From the NCBI GenBank assembly GCA_036568605.1, contig DATCSE010000169.1, forward strand, positions 1 to 9,412: a stretch of 9,412 nt of DNA. Direction: 5' to 3'. The notes beneath the pieces were generated by a model. It did not search any database, was not told the origin of the DNA, and worked only from the letters and a program-made list of their open reading frames with translations. The translations under genes were made by a program, and so were the position numbers. This DNA comes from DATCSE01 sp036568605. Its GTDB lineage: Bacteria; Pseudomonadota; Gammaproteobacteria; Burkholderiales; Burkholderiaceae_C. Positions 1 through 5,990 of this stretch are shown here, piece by piece (position 1 is the first letter of the stretch; the number at the start of each line of letters is the position of its first letter).

Positions 1-393
1 CGCTTCGTGCTGGTCTCGAGCGTCGTGCTGCCGAGCAGCAAGGGCCAGGACCAGCAGTTCCTCGACAACGTGCTCGCCTCGCCGCAGGGCGCGATCACCG
101 GCGAGAAGTTCGAGCGCTTCGAGGTCGCCTTCGTCGGTGCCGGCGACACGCTGGCCGCGGCGCTGGCGGCGCTGCTCGCCTCGGGCGCCGAGCTGCAGGC
201 GGCGGTCGGCGAGGCGCTGACCTTCCTCGACCAGTCGCTGGACGCCGGCTTCCGCCCGGGCATGGGCAATGTCGTGCCCGACCGCTTCTTCTGGGCGCTG
301 CCGCCGGCCGAGGAAGGCGACGACGCGGGCGGCGAGGCGGAGCCCGCGGCGAGCGAGCCGAGCGCGCCGAAGAACCCGCGGCACATTCACTAG
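1..393 (+). CDS. thiD: Probable hydroxymethylpyrimidine/phosphomethylpyrimidine kinase, C-terminal part (5' truncated by window)
   Basis: The frame is open from base 1 to a TAG at 391-393 and gives 130 residues of a larger protein. A PfkB/ribokinase-type segment, GAGDT followed by an alanine-rich helix, sits at visible residues 46-60. In this fold the glycines form the anion hole and the Asp (D49 here) is the catalytic base. The following stretch, which includes LDAGFRPGMGNVVPDRFFWA, is what I recognise as the C terminus of betaproteobacterial ThiD, which phosphorylates HMP and HMP-P in thiamine synthesis. Classical ThiD has GTGC rather than GAGD, so another ribokinase-family kinase is possible. 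The last 27 or so residues are an acidic, Ala/Glu/Pro-rich tail that is probably disordered. The position just before hemL fits the thiD-hemL neighbourhood I recall from Burkholderiales. Confidence 0.6.
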   Translation, partial: RFVLVSSVVLPSSKGQDQQFLDNVLASPQGAITGEKFERFEVAFVGAGDTLAAALAALLASGAELQAAVGEALTFLDQSLDAGFRPGMGNVVPDRFFWALPPAEEGDDAGGEAEPAASEPSAPKNPRHIH

Positions 394-418
394 ACCCCGA
401 TTCCGCTCACACGTCCAA

Positions 419-483
419 CCGTTCGGGCCGAGCTTGTCGAAGCCCCGTCGGCACAAGCGCTTCGACAAGCTCAGCGCGAACGG
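419..483. repeat. Palindromic dispersed repeat (REP-like) between thiD and hemL
   Basis: Two 25-nt arms at 419-443 and 459-483 are reverse complements at 23 of 25 positions and flank a 15-nt loop at 444-458. The shared core is GCTTCGACAAGCTC in the right arm and its complement in the left arm. From memory, this core with a flanking CGAACGG is a very common intergenic palindrome in many Burkholderiales, xanthomonad and sphingomonad genomes. Transcribed, it would form a long hairpin. There is no following T tract, so it is not a canonical intrinsic terminator, but it could protect the thiD mRNA 3' end or reduce read-through. The right arm ends 11 nt before the hemL start codon. Confidence 0.85.
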
Positions 484-494
484 GTGGGTGGTCC

Positions 495-1805
495 ATGAGC
501 CTGGCTTCCATGCAAGACCGAAACACCAACGCAGCCCTCTTCGAACGCGCCCAGCGCGTGATCCCCGGCGGCGTCAATTCGCCGGTGCGCGCATTCCGCG
601 CGGTCGGCGGCACGCCGCGCTTCATCGTGCGCGCCGAGGGCGCCTACCTGCTGGACGCCGAGGGCAAGCGATACATCGACTACATCGGCTCGTGGGGCCC
701 GATGATCCTCGGGCATGGCCACCCGGCGGTGCTCGAGGCGGTGCAGAAGGCCGCGGCCGACGGCTTCTCGTTCGGCGCTCCGACCGAACGCGAGGTCGAG
801 CTCGCCGAGGAGATCTGCTCGCTGGTACCGGGCCTCGAGCAGCTGCGCCTCGTCAGCTCGGGCACCGAAGCGGCGATGAGTGCGATCCGCCTCGCGCGCG
901 GCGCGACCGGGCGCAGCACCATCGTCAAGTTCGAAGGCTGCTACCACGGCCATGCCGATGCGCTGCTGGTCAAGGCCGGCTCGGGCCTCGCGACCTTCGG
1001 CCATCCGACCAGCGCCGGCGTCCCCGCCGAGGTCGTGCAGCACACGCTGGTGCTCGAGTACAACAACGTCGCGCAGCTCGAGGAAGCGTTCGCGCTGCAC
1101 GGCGACAGCATCGCCTGCGTGATGATCGAGGCGATCGCCGGCAACATGAACTTCGTGCGCGCGAGCGTGCCCTTCATGCAGCGCATCCGCGAGCTGTGCA
1201 GCCGGCACGGCGCGCTGCTCGTGTTCGACGAGGTGATGACCGGCTTCCGCGTCGCGCTGGGCGGCGCGCAAAGCCTGTACGCGCAGGCGATCCCGGGCTT
1301 CGCGCCCGACATCAGCGTGTTCGGCAAGGTGATCGGCGGCGGCATGCCGCTCGCGGCCTTCGGCGCAAAACGCGCGGTGATGGAGCTGCTCGCGCCGCTG
1401 GGCCCGGTCTACCAGGCCGGCACCTTGTCGGGCAACCCGGTTGCGACCGCCTGCGGCCTGGCGACCTTGCGCGAGATCCGCAAGCCCGGCTTCTTCGATG
1501 CCTTGGCCGCGAAGACACGCACGCTGGTCGACGGCCTGACCGCGGCGGCGCGCGAGGCCGGTGTGCCGCTGGTCGCGGACAGCGAAGGCGGCATGTTCGG
1601 CTTCTTCTTCGCCGATCGGCTGCCGCAGAACTACACCAGCGTGATGGCCACCGACAAGGAGCGCTTCAACCGCTTCTTCCACGCGATGCTGGATGCCGGC
1701 GTGTACCTGGCGCCGGCACTGTACGAGGCCGGATTCGTCAGCGCCGCCCACAGCGACGCCGACCTGGCCGCGACCCGCGACGCCGCGTTGCGCGCGCTGC
1801 GGTGA
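495..1805 (+). CDS. hemL: Glutamate-1-semialdehyde 2,1-aminomutase
   Basis: This cytosolic PLP-dependent class III aminotransferase-fold enzyme converts glutamate-1-semialdehyde to 5-aminolevulinate, the last step of the C5 route to haem. The 436-residue product is close to the usual 425-430. Diagnostic segments are IPGGVNSPVRAF near residue 23, SSGTEA at 121-126 (phosphate and substrate binding), CYHGHAD at 149-155, the PLP-ring Asp in FDEVMTGFR (D245), the Schiff-base lysine in FGKVIGGGMP (K278), and TLSGNPVA around 310-317. Two starts are possible: ATG 495 (MSLASMQD) and ATG 510 (MQDRNTN). Neither has a convincing Shine-Dalgarno sequence because the upstream palindrome occupies the leader. 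495 is taken here, and 510 would give a length nearer the family norm. The stop overlaps the next gene by 4 bp. Confidence 0.97.
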   Translation: MSLASMQDRNTNAALFERAQRVIPGGVNSPVRAFRAVGGTPRFIVRAEGAYLLDAEGKRYIDYIGSWGPMILGHGHPAVLEAVQKAAADGFSFGAPTEREVELAEEICSLVPGLEQLRLVSSGTEAAMSAIRLARGATGRSTIVKFEGCYHGHADALLVKAGSGLATFGHPTSAGVPAEVVQHTLVLEYNNVAQLEEAFALHGDSIACVMIEAIAGNMNFVRASVPFMQRIRELCSRHGALLVFDEVMTGFRVALGGAQSLYAQAIPGFAPDISVFGKVIGGGMPLAAFGAKRAVMELLAPLGPVYQAGTLSGNPVATACGLATLREIRKPGFFDALAAKTRTLVDGLTAAAREAGVPLVADSEGGMFGFFFADRLPQNYTSVMATDKERFNRFFHAMLDAGVYLAPALYEAGFVSAAHSDADLAATRDAALRALR

Positions 1806-2503
1806 CGACCACACCGCGGACCATGCCGCCGTTCCGCGCGGCCGTCTTCGACATGGACGGCCTGCTGCTGGACTCCGAGCGCCCGGTCCGCGACGCCTGG
1901 CTGCAGGCCGCGGCCGAGCATCAGGTCGCGCTGTCCGTGGCCGACTACTTGACGGTCGTCGGCCGCAACGAACGCGACAGTCGTGTCCGGCTGCTCGAGC
2001 TCTTCGGTGACGACGCGGAGCTGCTGGGCGCGGTGCGCCGGCGCGCCGACGGCCTGCTCGCCGAACGCTTCGGCGCCGCGCCGTTCCCGGTCAAACCGGG
2101 CGCGCAGCGGCTGCTGCAGGCGCTCAACGACGCGAAGATCCCGTGCGCCGTGGCCTCATCGACCGCGCACGACGAGGTCCATCGCCGGCTCGAGCGGGCC
2201 GGACTGCGTCGCCACTTCGCCGCCATCTGCGGCGGCGATGAAGTCGCGCACGGCAAGCCGGCGCCCGATCTGTACCAGCTCGCGATCCGGCGCCTCGAGG
2301 CCGATGCCGCCCGCAGCGTGGCGTTCGAGGATTCGAACTACGGCGCCCGTGCAGCGATGGCGGCCGGCCTCGCGGTCGTCGTCGTACCCGACCTGAAGCC
2401 GCCCGAACCGGCGTGGCAAGCGCACTGCCTCGCGACGCTCGAATCGCTGGACGACGCATATCGGCAGCGTGCCGCCTGGTTCGGCATCGTCGAGCAGACG
2501 TGA
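1802..2503 (+). CDS. HAD-superfamily hydrolase, beta-phosphoglucomutase-like phosphatase
   Basis: The predicted cytosolic phosphatase has 233 residues and all four HAD motifs. Motif I is FDMDGLLLDSE with nucleophile D17 and acid/base D19. Motif II is AVASST with Ser 119/120. Motif III is the lysine in HGKPAPDLY (K152). Motif IV is the acidic pair in VAFEDSNYG (E176, D177). A helical cap lies between motifs I and II at about residues 25-95, as in the PGMB/GPH-like subfamily. The substrate cannot be read from the sequence; sugar phosphates or phosphoglycolate-type metabolites are typical. GTG 1802 gives a GTGA overlap with the hemL stop and suggests translational coupling. ATG 1823 (MPPFRAAVFDMDG) is an equally sensible start and also places motif I near the N terminus, as the family normally has it. 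Confidence 0.9.
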   Translation: MTTTPRTMPPFRAAVFDMDGLLLDSERPVRDAWLQAAAEHQVALSVADYLTVVGRNERDSRVRLLELFGDDAELLGAVRRRADGLLAERFGAAPFPVKPGAQRLLQALNDAKIPCAVASSTAHDEVHRRLERAGLRRHFAAICGGDEVAHGKPAPDLYQLAIRRLEADAARSVAFEDSNYGARAAMAAGLAVVVVPDLKPPEPAWQAHCLATLESLDDAYRQRAAWFGIVEQT

Positions 2504-2553
2504 GCACGCTCGCCCGGGCGCGGTTCCTGCAAGGCGCACGTGCCGGCGACTCC

Positions 2554-2559
2554 TAAAAT
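2554..2559 (+). promoter_or_regulatory. Candidate -10 element (TAAAAT) of mpl
   Basis: TAAAAT matches 5 of 6 positions of the sigma-70 -10 consensus and stands out in the GC-rich 62-bp HAD-mpl gap. It ends 6 nt before the mpl ATG, so a transcript starting about 7 nt downstream would begin at or next to the start codon. There is no Shine-Dalgarno sequence, which fits a leaderless mRNA. No good -35 hexamer is visible at 16-18 bp spacing, so the call is tentative. Confidence 0.4.
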
Positions 2560-2565
2560 CCCCCG

Positions 2566-3924
2566 ATGCACATCCACATCCTCGGCATCTGCGGCACCTT
2601 CATGGGAGGTCTGGCCGCACTGGCGCGCGACAGCGGGCACAAGGTGACCGGCTGCGATGCGAACGTCTATCCGCCGATGAGCGACCAGCTCCGCGCGCTG
2701 GACATCGAGCTGATCGAGGGCTACGGCGCCGACCAGCTCGCGCTGAACCCCGACCTCTACGTGGTCGGCAACGTGATCGTGCGCGGCAACCCGCTGATGG
2801 AGGCGATCCTCGACTCCGGCCTGCCGTACACCAGCGGCCCGCAATGGCTGGCCGACAACGTGCTGCAAGGCCGCCACGTGCTCGCCGTGGCCGGCACCCA
2901 CGGCAAGACGACGACGACCTCGATGCTCGCGTGGATCGTCGAGCAGGCGGGCCTGGCCCCGGGCTTCCTGGTCGGCGGCGTGCCGATGAACTTTGGGGTC
3001 TCGGCGCGCCTGGGCACCGGAAAGCCGTTCGTGATCGAGGCCGACGAGTACGACAGCGCGTTCTTCGACAAGCGCAGCAAGTTCATCCACTACCGGCCGC
3101 GCACCGCGGTGCTGAACAACCTCGAGTTCGACCACGCCGACATCTTCGATGACCTGAAGGCGATCGAGCGCCAGTTCCACCACCTCGTGCGCACGGTGCC
3201 GGCCAGCGGCCGCATCGTCGCCAACGCCCGCGACGAGAGCCTGCAGCGCGTGCTCGCGATGGGTTGCTGGAGCGAGGTGCAGCGTTTCGGCGCGCGCAAG
3301 GAAGAGCCCGGTGCGTTGCGGGCGCGCGGCGAGCCGCATGCGTTCGACGTGCTGCGCGGCAGCCTGAAGATCGCGCGCGTCGAATGGTCGCTGCTCGGCG
3401 AGCACAACCAGCTCAACGCGCTTGCCGCGATCGCGGCGGCCGAGCACGTCGGCGTCGCCCCCGAGGTCGCCGGCGCGGCGCTCGCGAGCTTCCAGAACGT
3501 GCGGCGGCGCCTGGAGCTGCGCGGCGAGGCCGGCGGCGTCAAGGTCTACGACGACTTCGCGCACCACCCGACCGCGATGCGCACGACGATCAACGGCCTG
3601 CGCCGCAAGGTCGGCGCCGAACGCATCCTCGCGGTATTCGAGCCGCGCTCGAACACGATGAAGCTCGGCGCGATGAAGGCGCAGCTGCCGTGGGCGCTCG
3701 AAGAAGCCGACCTGTCGTTCTGCCACAGCGGCGGGCTGGACTGGGACGCCACGCAGGCGCTTGCGCCGCTGGGCCGGCAGGCGTGCGTGGCCGACAGCAT
3801 CGACAAGCTGGTGCGTCAGGTCGTCGCCGCCGCACGCCCCGGCGACCACGTGCTGTGCATGAGCAACGGCGGCTTCGGCGGCATCCACGCGAAGCTGCTG
3901 GACGCGCTCGCCGCGCCGCGATGA
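2566..3924 (+). CDS. mpl: UDP-N-acetylmuramate:L-alanyl-gamma-D-glutamyl-meso-diaminopimelate ligase
   Basis: Mpl joins the recycled murein tripeptide L-Ala-gamma-D-Glu-meso-DAP to UDP-MurNAc in the cytosol, using ATP, and so returns wall fragments to peptidoglycan synthesis. The 452 residues match the family length (about 450-460). The N-terminal Mur domain starts HIHILGICGTFMGG. The ATP-binding P-loop is GTHGKTTTT at 110-118. EADEYDSAFFDKRSKF at 158-173 is characteristic of Mpl rather than MurC. NNLEFDHADIF at 184-194 and GEHNQLNALAAI at 278-289 belong to the central Mur ligase domain. DDFAHHPTA at 329-337 opens the C-terminal domain, followed by FEPRSNTMK. There is no visible ribosome binding site (see the TAAAAT element). 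The gene overlaps the esterase by an ATGA, a typical coupled pair. Confidence 0.97.
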   Translation: MHIHILGICGTFMGGLAALARDSGHKVTGCDANVYPPMSDQLRALDIELIEGYGADQLALNPDLYVVGNVIVRGNPLMEAILDSGLPYTSGPQWLADNVLQGRHVLAVAGTHGKTTTTSMLAWIVEQAGLAPGFLVGGVPMNFGVSARLGTGKPFVIEADEYDSAFFDKRSKFIHYRPRTAVLNNLEFDHADIFDDLKAIERQFHHLVRTVPASGRIVANARDESLQRVLAMGCWSEVQRFGARKEEPGALRARGEPHAFDVLRGSLKIARVEWSLLGEHNQLNALAAIAAAEHVGVAPEVAGAALASFQNVRRRLELRGEAGGVKVYDDFAHHPTAMRTTINGLRRKVGAERILAVFEPRSNTMKLGAMKAQLPWALEEADLSFCHSGGLDWDATQALAPLGRQACVADSIDKLVRQVVAAARPGDHVLCMSNGGFGGIHAKLLDALAAPR

Positions 3925-4562
3925 GCGCGCCGGCGGTCACGCACCTGCTGTACCTGCACGGCTTTCGCTCCTCGCCGCAGTCGACGAAAGCGCGCCAGAT
4001 GGCCGCGTGGGTTGCCGCGCATCGCCCCGACGTGACCTGGTGCTGCCCGCAGCTGCCGCCGTCGCCGCGCGAGGCGATGGCCTTGATCGCGCAGCACGTG
4101 GCCGACTGGCCGCTCGGGCAGCGCGCCGTCATCGGCAGCTCGCTGGGCGGCTTCTACGCGACCGCGCTGGCCGAACGCGGCGCCGACTGGCGTGCGGTGC
4201 TGCTGAACCCGGCCGTCGATCCGGCACGCGACCTGGCCGGCTACATCGGCGAGACCAAGGCCTGGCACAGCGACGAGCAGTTCTACTTCCGCTCCGAGTA
4301 CATCGCGGAGCTGCAGGCGCTGACGCCGCAGGCCCTTTCGCGACCCGAGCGCTACTTCGCGGTGATCGCCAAGGGCGACGAACTGCTCGACTGGCGCGAG
4401 ATGAGCGCGCGTTATGCCGGCTGCCGCATCAAGCTGCTCGAAGGCGGCGACCACGCGCTGAGCGATTTCGAGCAGCAGCACCTGCCGGATGTGACGGCGT
4501 TCCTTGGGCTCTCTACCAGTGGATCAGCGTCCACACGACGCGTCCCCAGACCTCGACGTTGA
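3921..4562 (+). CDS. YqiA-type alpha/beta-hydrolase (esterase)
   Basis: The product is a 213-residue alpha/beta-hydrolase of the YqiA/YcfP type; characterised YqiA is an esterase with acyl-ester activity. It is predicted to be cytosolic because no signal peptide is visible. The oxyanion region is LLYLHGFRSSP at 9-19. The nucleophile elbow GSSLGG gives Ser74. Asp153 in KGDELLDW and His178 in GGDHALSDF complete the triad. FYFRSEYIAEL around 121-131 is also typical of the family. The ATG overlaps the mpl stop (ATGA), so expression is probably coupled to mpl. The last 16 or so residues (serine- and arginine-rich, after FLGL) run past the expected end of the fold and overlap the opposite-strand gene at 4513-4562. 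That tail looks like read-on translation, not a domain. Confidence 0.9.
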   Translation: MSAPAVTHLLYLHGFRSSPQSTKARQMAAWVAAHRPDVTWCCPQLPPSPREAMALIAQHVADWPLGQRAVIGSSLGGFYATALAERGADWRAVLLNPAVDPARDLAGYIGETKAWHSDEQFYFRSEYIAELQALTPQALSRPERYFAVIAKGDELLDWREMSARYAGCRIKLLEGGDHALSDFEQQHLPDVTAFLGLSTSGSASTRRVPRPRR

Positions 4563-4719
4563 ACCACAGCAGCGCGGCGGTGACCATCCAGCGGCGGAAG
4601 ATACGCGCCCGTTCCAGCCAGACCGGGATGTCGAACGCAGCGAAGACCACGAAGCTGAGCAGCGAGGCGCTGGCCATCAGCGCGGCGATCACGCCGATGA
4701 TCCACCGAAAGATCGTCAT
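4513..4719 (-). CDS. Small two-helix membrane protein A (unknown function)
   Basis: The 68-residue protein starts at ATG 4719 and ends with TAG at 4513-4515. Two hydrophobic segments are evident, at about residues 4-28 and 44-65. They are separated by a short loop with charged residues (DIPVWLERARIFRRW). I predict an inner-membrane hairpin and do not recognise the family. A GGAG lies 11 nt upstream (complement of 4731-4734), acceptable though rather distant. It starts 40 nt after the stop of a similar gene (4760-4945), and both follow lpxC on the same strand, so all three may be cotranscribed. N-terminal IFRWI is shared with that neighbour. The 3' end overlaps the esterase gene by 50 bp, tail to tail. 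Membrane-protein composition in a GC-rich frame, a start site and a paralogue next door support a real gene. Confidence 0.7.
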   Translation of the reverse strand: MTIFRWIIGVIAALMASASLLSFVVFAAFDIPVWLERARIFRRWMVTAALLWFNVEVWGRVVWTLIHW

Positions 4720-4759
4720 CGTGTCGTTGTCTCCGTGATACGCAAACCCAGGTGGTGAA

Positions 4760-4945
4760 TCAAACGACCATCGCCATGCGCTCGAGCACCAGCACCGCGA
4801 AGAACACCAGCCCGGCGATCACCGTCCACTTGACGATCACGAAGCCGAACCGGCGCCAGCGCGCCTGCCCCGTCCCGAGGTACATCGCAAAACTGAGCGC
4901 TCCGGCCGCCAGCAGCAGCAGGACGATCCAGCGAAAGATCAGCAT
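4760..4945 (-). CDS. Small two-helix membrane protein B (unknown function)
   Basis: The 61-residue protein has two hydrophobic segments at about residues 3-23 and 34-54, joined by a basic turn (ARWRRFG, 28-34). By the positive-inside rule the turn should face the cytoplasm, with both termini outside. It begins MLIFRWI, like MTIFRWI in the next gene, and its first 19 bases match that gene's at 16 positions, which suggests an old tandem duplication. It starts 33 nt after the lpxC stop on the same strand. No Shine-Dalgarno sequence is visible before ATG 4945, so translation may depend on coupling to lpxC. Function is unknown to me; the position after lpxC only weakly suggests an envelope role. 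Confidence 0.7.
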   Translation of the reverse strand: MLIFRWIVLLLLAAGALSFAMYLGTGQARWRRFGFVIVKWTVIAGLVFFAVLVLERMAMVV

Positions 4946-4978
4946 GCAGTCGCAGCGGCGACGCGCGGCACGGCAGCG

Positions 4979-5914
4979 TCACCACGCCGGCGCCAGCTCG
5001 GCCAGTCCGACCGGCGCCTGACGTTCGTCATCGAAAGTCACGATCTCGTAAGCACTGGGGTCGGCGAGCACCGCGCGCAGCAGCTTGTTGTTCAGCGCGT
5101 GACCCGACTTGAAGGCGCTGTACGCGGCGATCAGCGGATGGCGCATCACCTGCATGTCGCCGATCGCGTCGAGGATCTTGTGCTTCACGAACTCGTCGTC
5201 GTAGCGCAGGCCGTCGCTGTTCAGGACCTTGCTGTCGTCGACGACGATCGCGTTGTCCATGCTGCCGCCCAGGCCCAGGCCGCGCGCGCGCATCATGTCC
5301 ACGTCCTTCGTGAAGCCGAAGGTGCGGGCGCGGGCGATGTCGCGCTTGTAGTGGCCCGAGGCCATGTCGAACACGAAGCGCTGACCGGTCTGGCTGACCG
5401 CGGGGTGGTCGAACTCGATCTCGAAGCTGAGCTTGTAGCCGGCGTACGGGTCCAGGCGCGCCCACTTCAGGCTCGCCCCCTCGCCTTCGCGCACCTCGAC
5501 CGGCTTCAGGATCCGCATGAAGCGCTTCGGCGCGTTCTGCAGTTCGATGCCGGCGCTCTGCAACAGGAACACGAAGGCTGCGGCCGAGCCGTCGAGAATG
5601 GGAACCTCGTCGGCCGTGATGTCCACGCGCAGATTGTCGATGCCCAACCCGGCGCAGGCCGACAGCAGGTGCTCGATCGTCTTGACCTGCGGGCCGCCCG
5701 GATCGCCGTTCGGCGAGATCGTCGTCGCCATCCGCGTGTCGGAGACCGCGAACGGATGGACCTCGATGTCCACCGGCTGCGGCAGGTCGACGCGCCGGAA
5801 CACGATCCCGGTATCGGGCGCCGCCGGCCGCAAAGTCATCTCGACCCGCTCGCCGCCGTGCACGCCGACACCGACGGCACGGGTCATCGAGGTGAGAGTA
5901 CGTTGGGCGAGCAT
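4979..5914 (-). CDS. lpxC: UDP-3-O-acyl-N-acetylglucosamine deacetylase
   Basis: LpxC is the zinc deacetylase that performs the committed step of lipid A synthesis in the cytosol. The 311 residues align along their length with E. coli LpxC (305) as I recall it. MLAQRTLTSMTRAVGVGVHGG matches the usual start. The catalytic Glu and first zinc ligand are in TIEHLLSA (E81, H82). The other zinc ligands are H245 and D249 in FVKHKILDAIGD. The general acid is H272 in SGHALNNKLL. ILDGSAAAFV (106-115) and ISRARTFGF-like IARARTFGF (193-201) are also conserved. ATG 5914 is preferred over longer in-frame options because upstream residues do not resemble LpxC. Only 76 bp separate it from the ATPase stop. 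GACAAT 10 nt before the ATG is a possible weak -10. In many proteobacteria lpxC follows ftsZ more closely than here. Confidence 0.97.
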   Translation of the reverse strand: MLAQRTLTSMTRAVGVGVHGGERVEMTLRPAAPDTGIVFRRVDLPQPVDIEVHPFAVSDTRMATTISPNGDPGGPQVKTIEHLLSACAGLGIDNLRVDITADEVPILDGSAAAFVFLLQSAGIELQNAPKRFMRILKPVEVREGEGASLKWARLDPYAGYKLSFEIEFDHPAVSQTGQRFVFDMASGHYKRDIARARTFGFTKDVDMMRARGLGLGGSMDNAIVVDDSKVLNSDGLRYDDEFVKHKILDAIGDMQVMRHPLIAAYSAFKSGHALNNKLLRAVLADPSAYEIVTFDDERQAPVGLAELAPAW

Positions 5915-5990
5915 GGTGCTCGAATTGTCGCGGAAAAAAGACCGGCTGCGAGCGCCTGTGGTTTCGTGCACGCGGCGTGTTTCCATTCCG

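Noticed and set aside
269..1801. Long plus-strand open frame leading into the HAD phosphatase
   Set aside because: It reads across thiD and hemL in a wrong frame with Arg/Pro-rich sequence; only the part from 1802 has HAD motifs.
471..1814. 447-codon open frame antisense to hemL
   Set aside because: It lies opposite a certain gene, has an Arg/His/Ala-rich composition typical of antisense frames in GC-rich DNA, and shows no recognisable domain.
2338..3888. 516-codon open frame antisense to mpl
   Set aside because: Long only because stops are rare in GC-rich antisense frames; composition is His/Arg/Ala-rich and no motif is seen, while mpl on the other strand is unambiguous.
4504..5021. Plus-strand open frames opposite the two small membrane proteins
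   Set aside because: The minus-strand frames have paired hydrophobic helices and a shared N terminus; the plus-strand frames are featureless and would overlap lpxC.
5934..5939. T6 run on the minus strand as an intrinsic terminator of the ATPase gene
   Set aside because: No GC-rich stem of useful length precedes it, and it lies only about 20 nt from the lpxC start.
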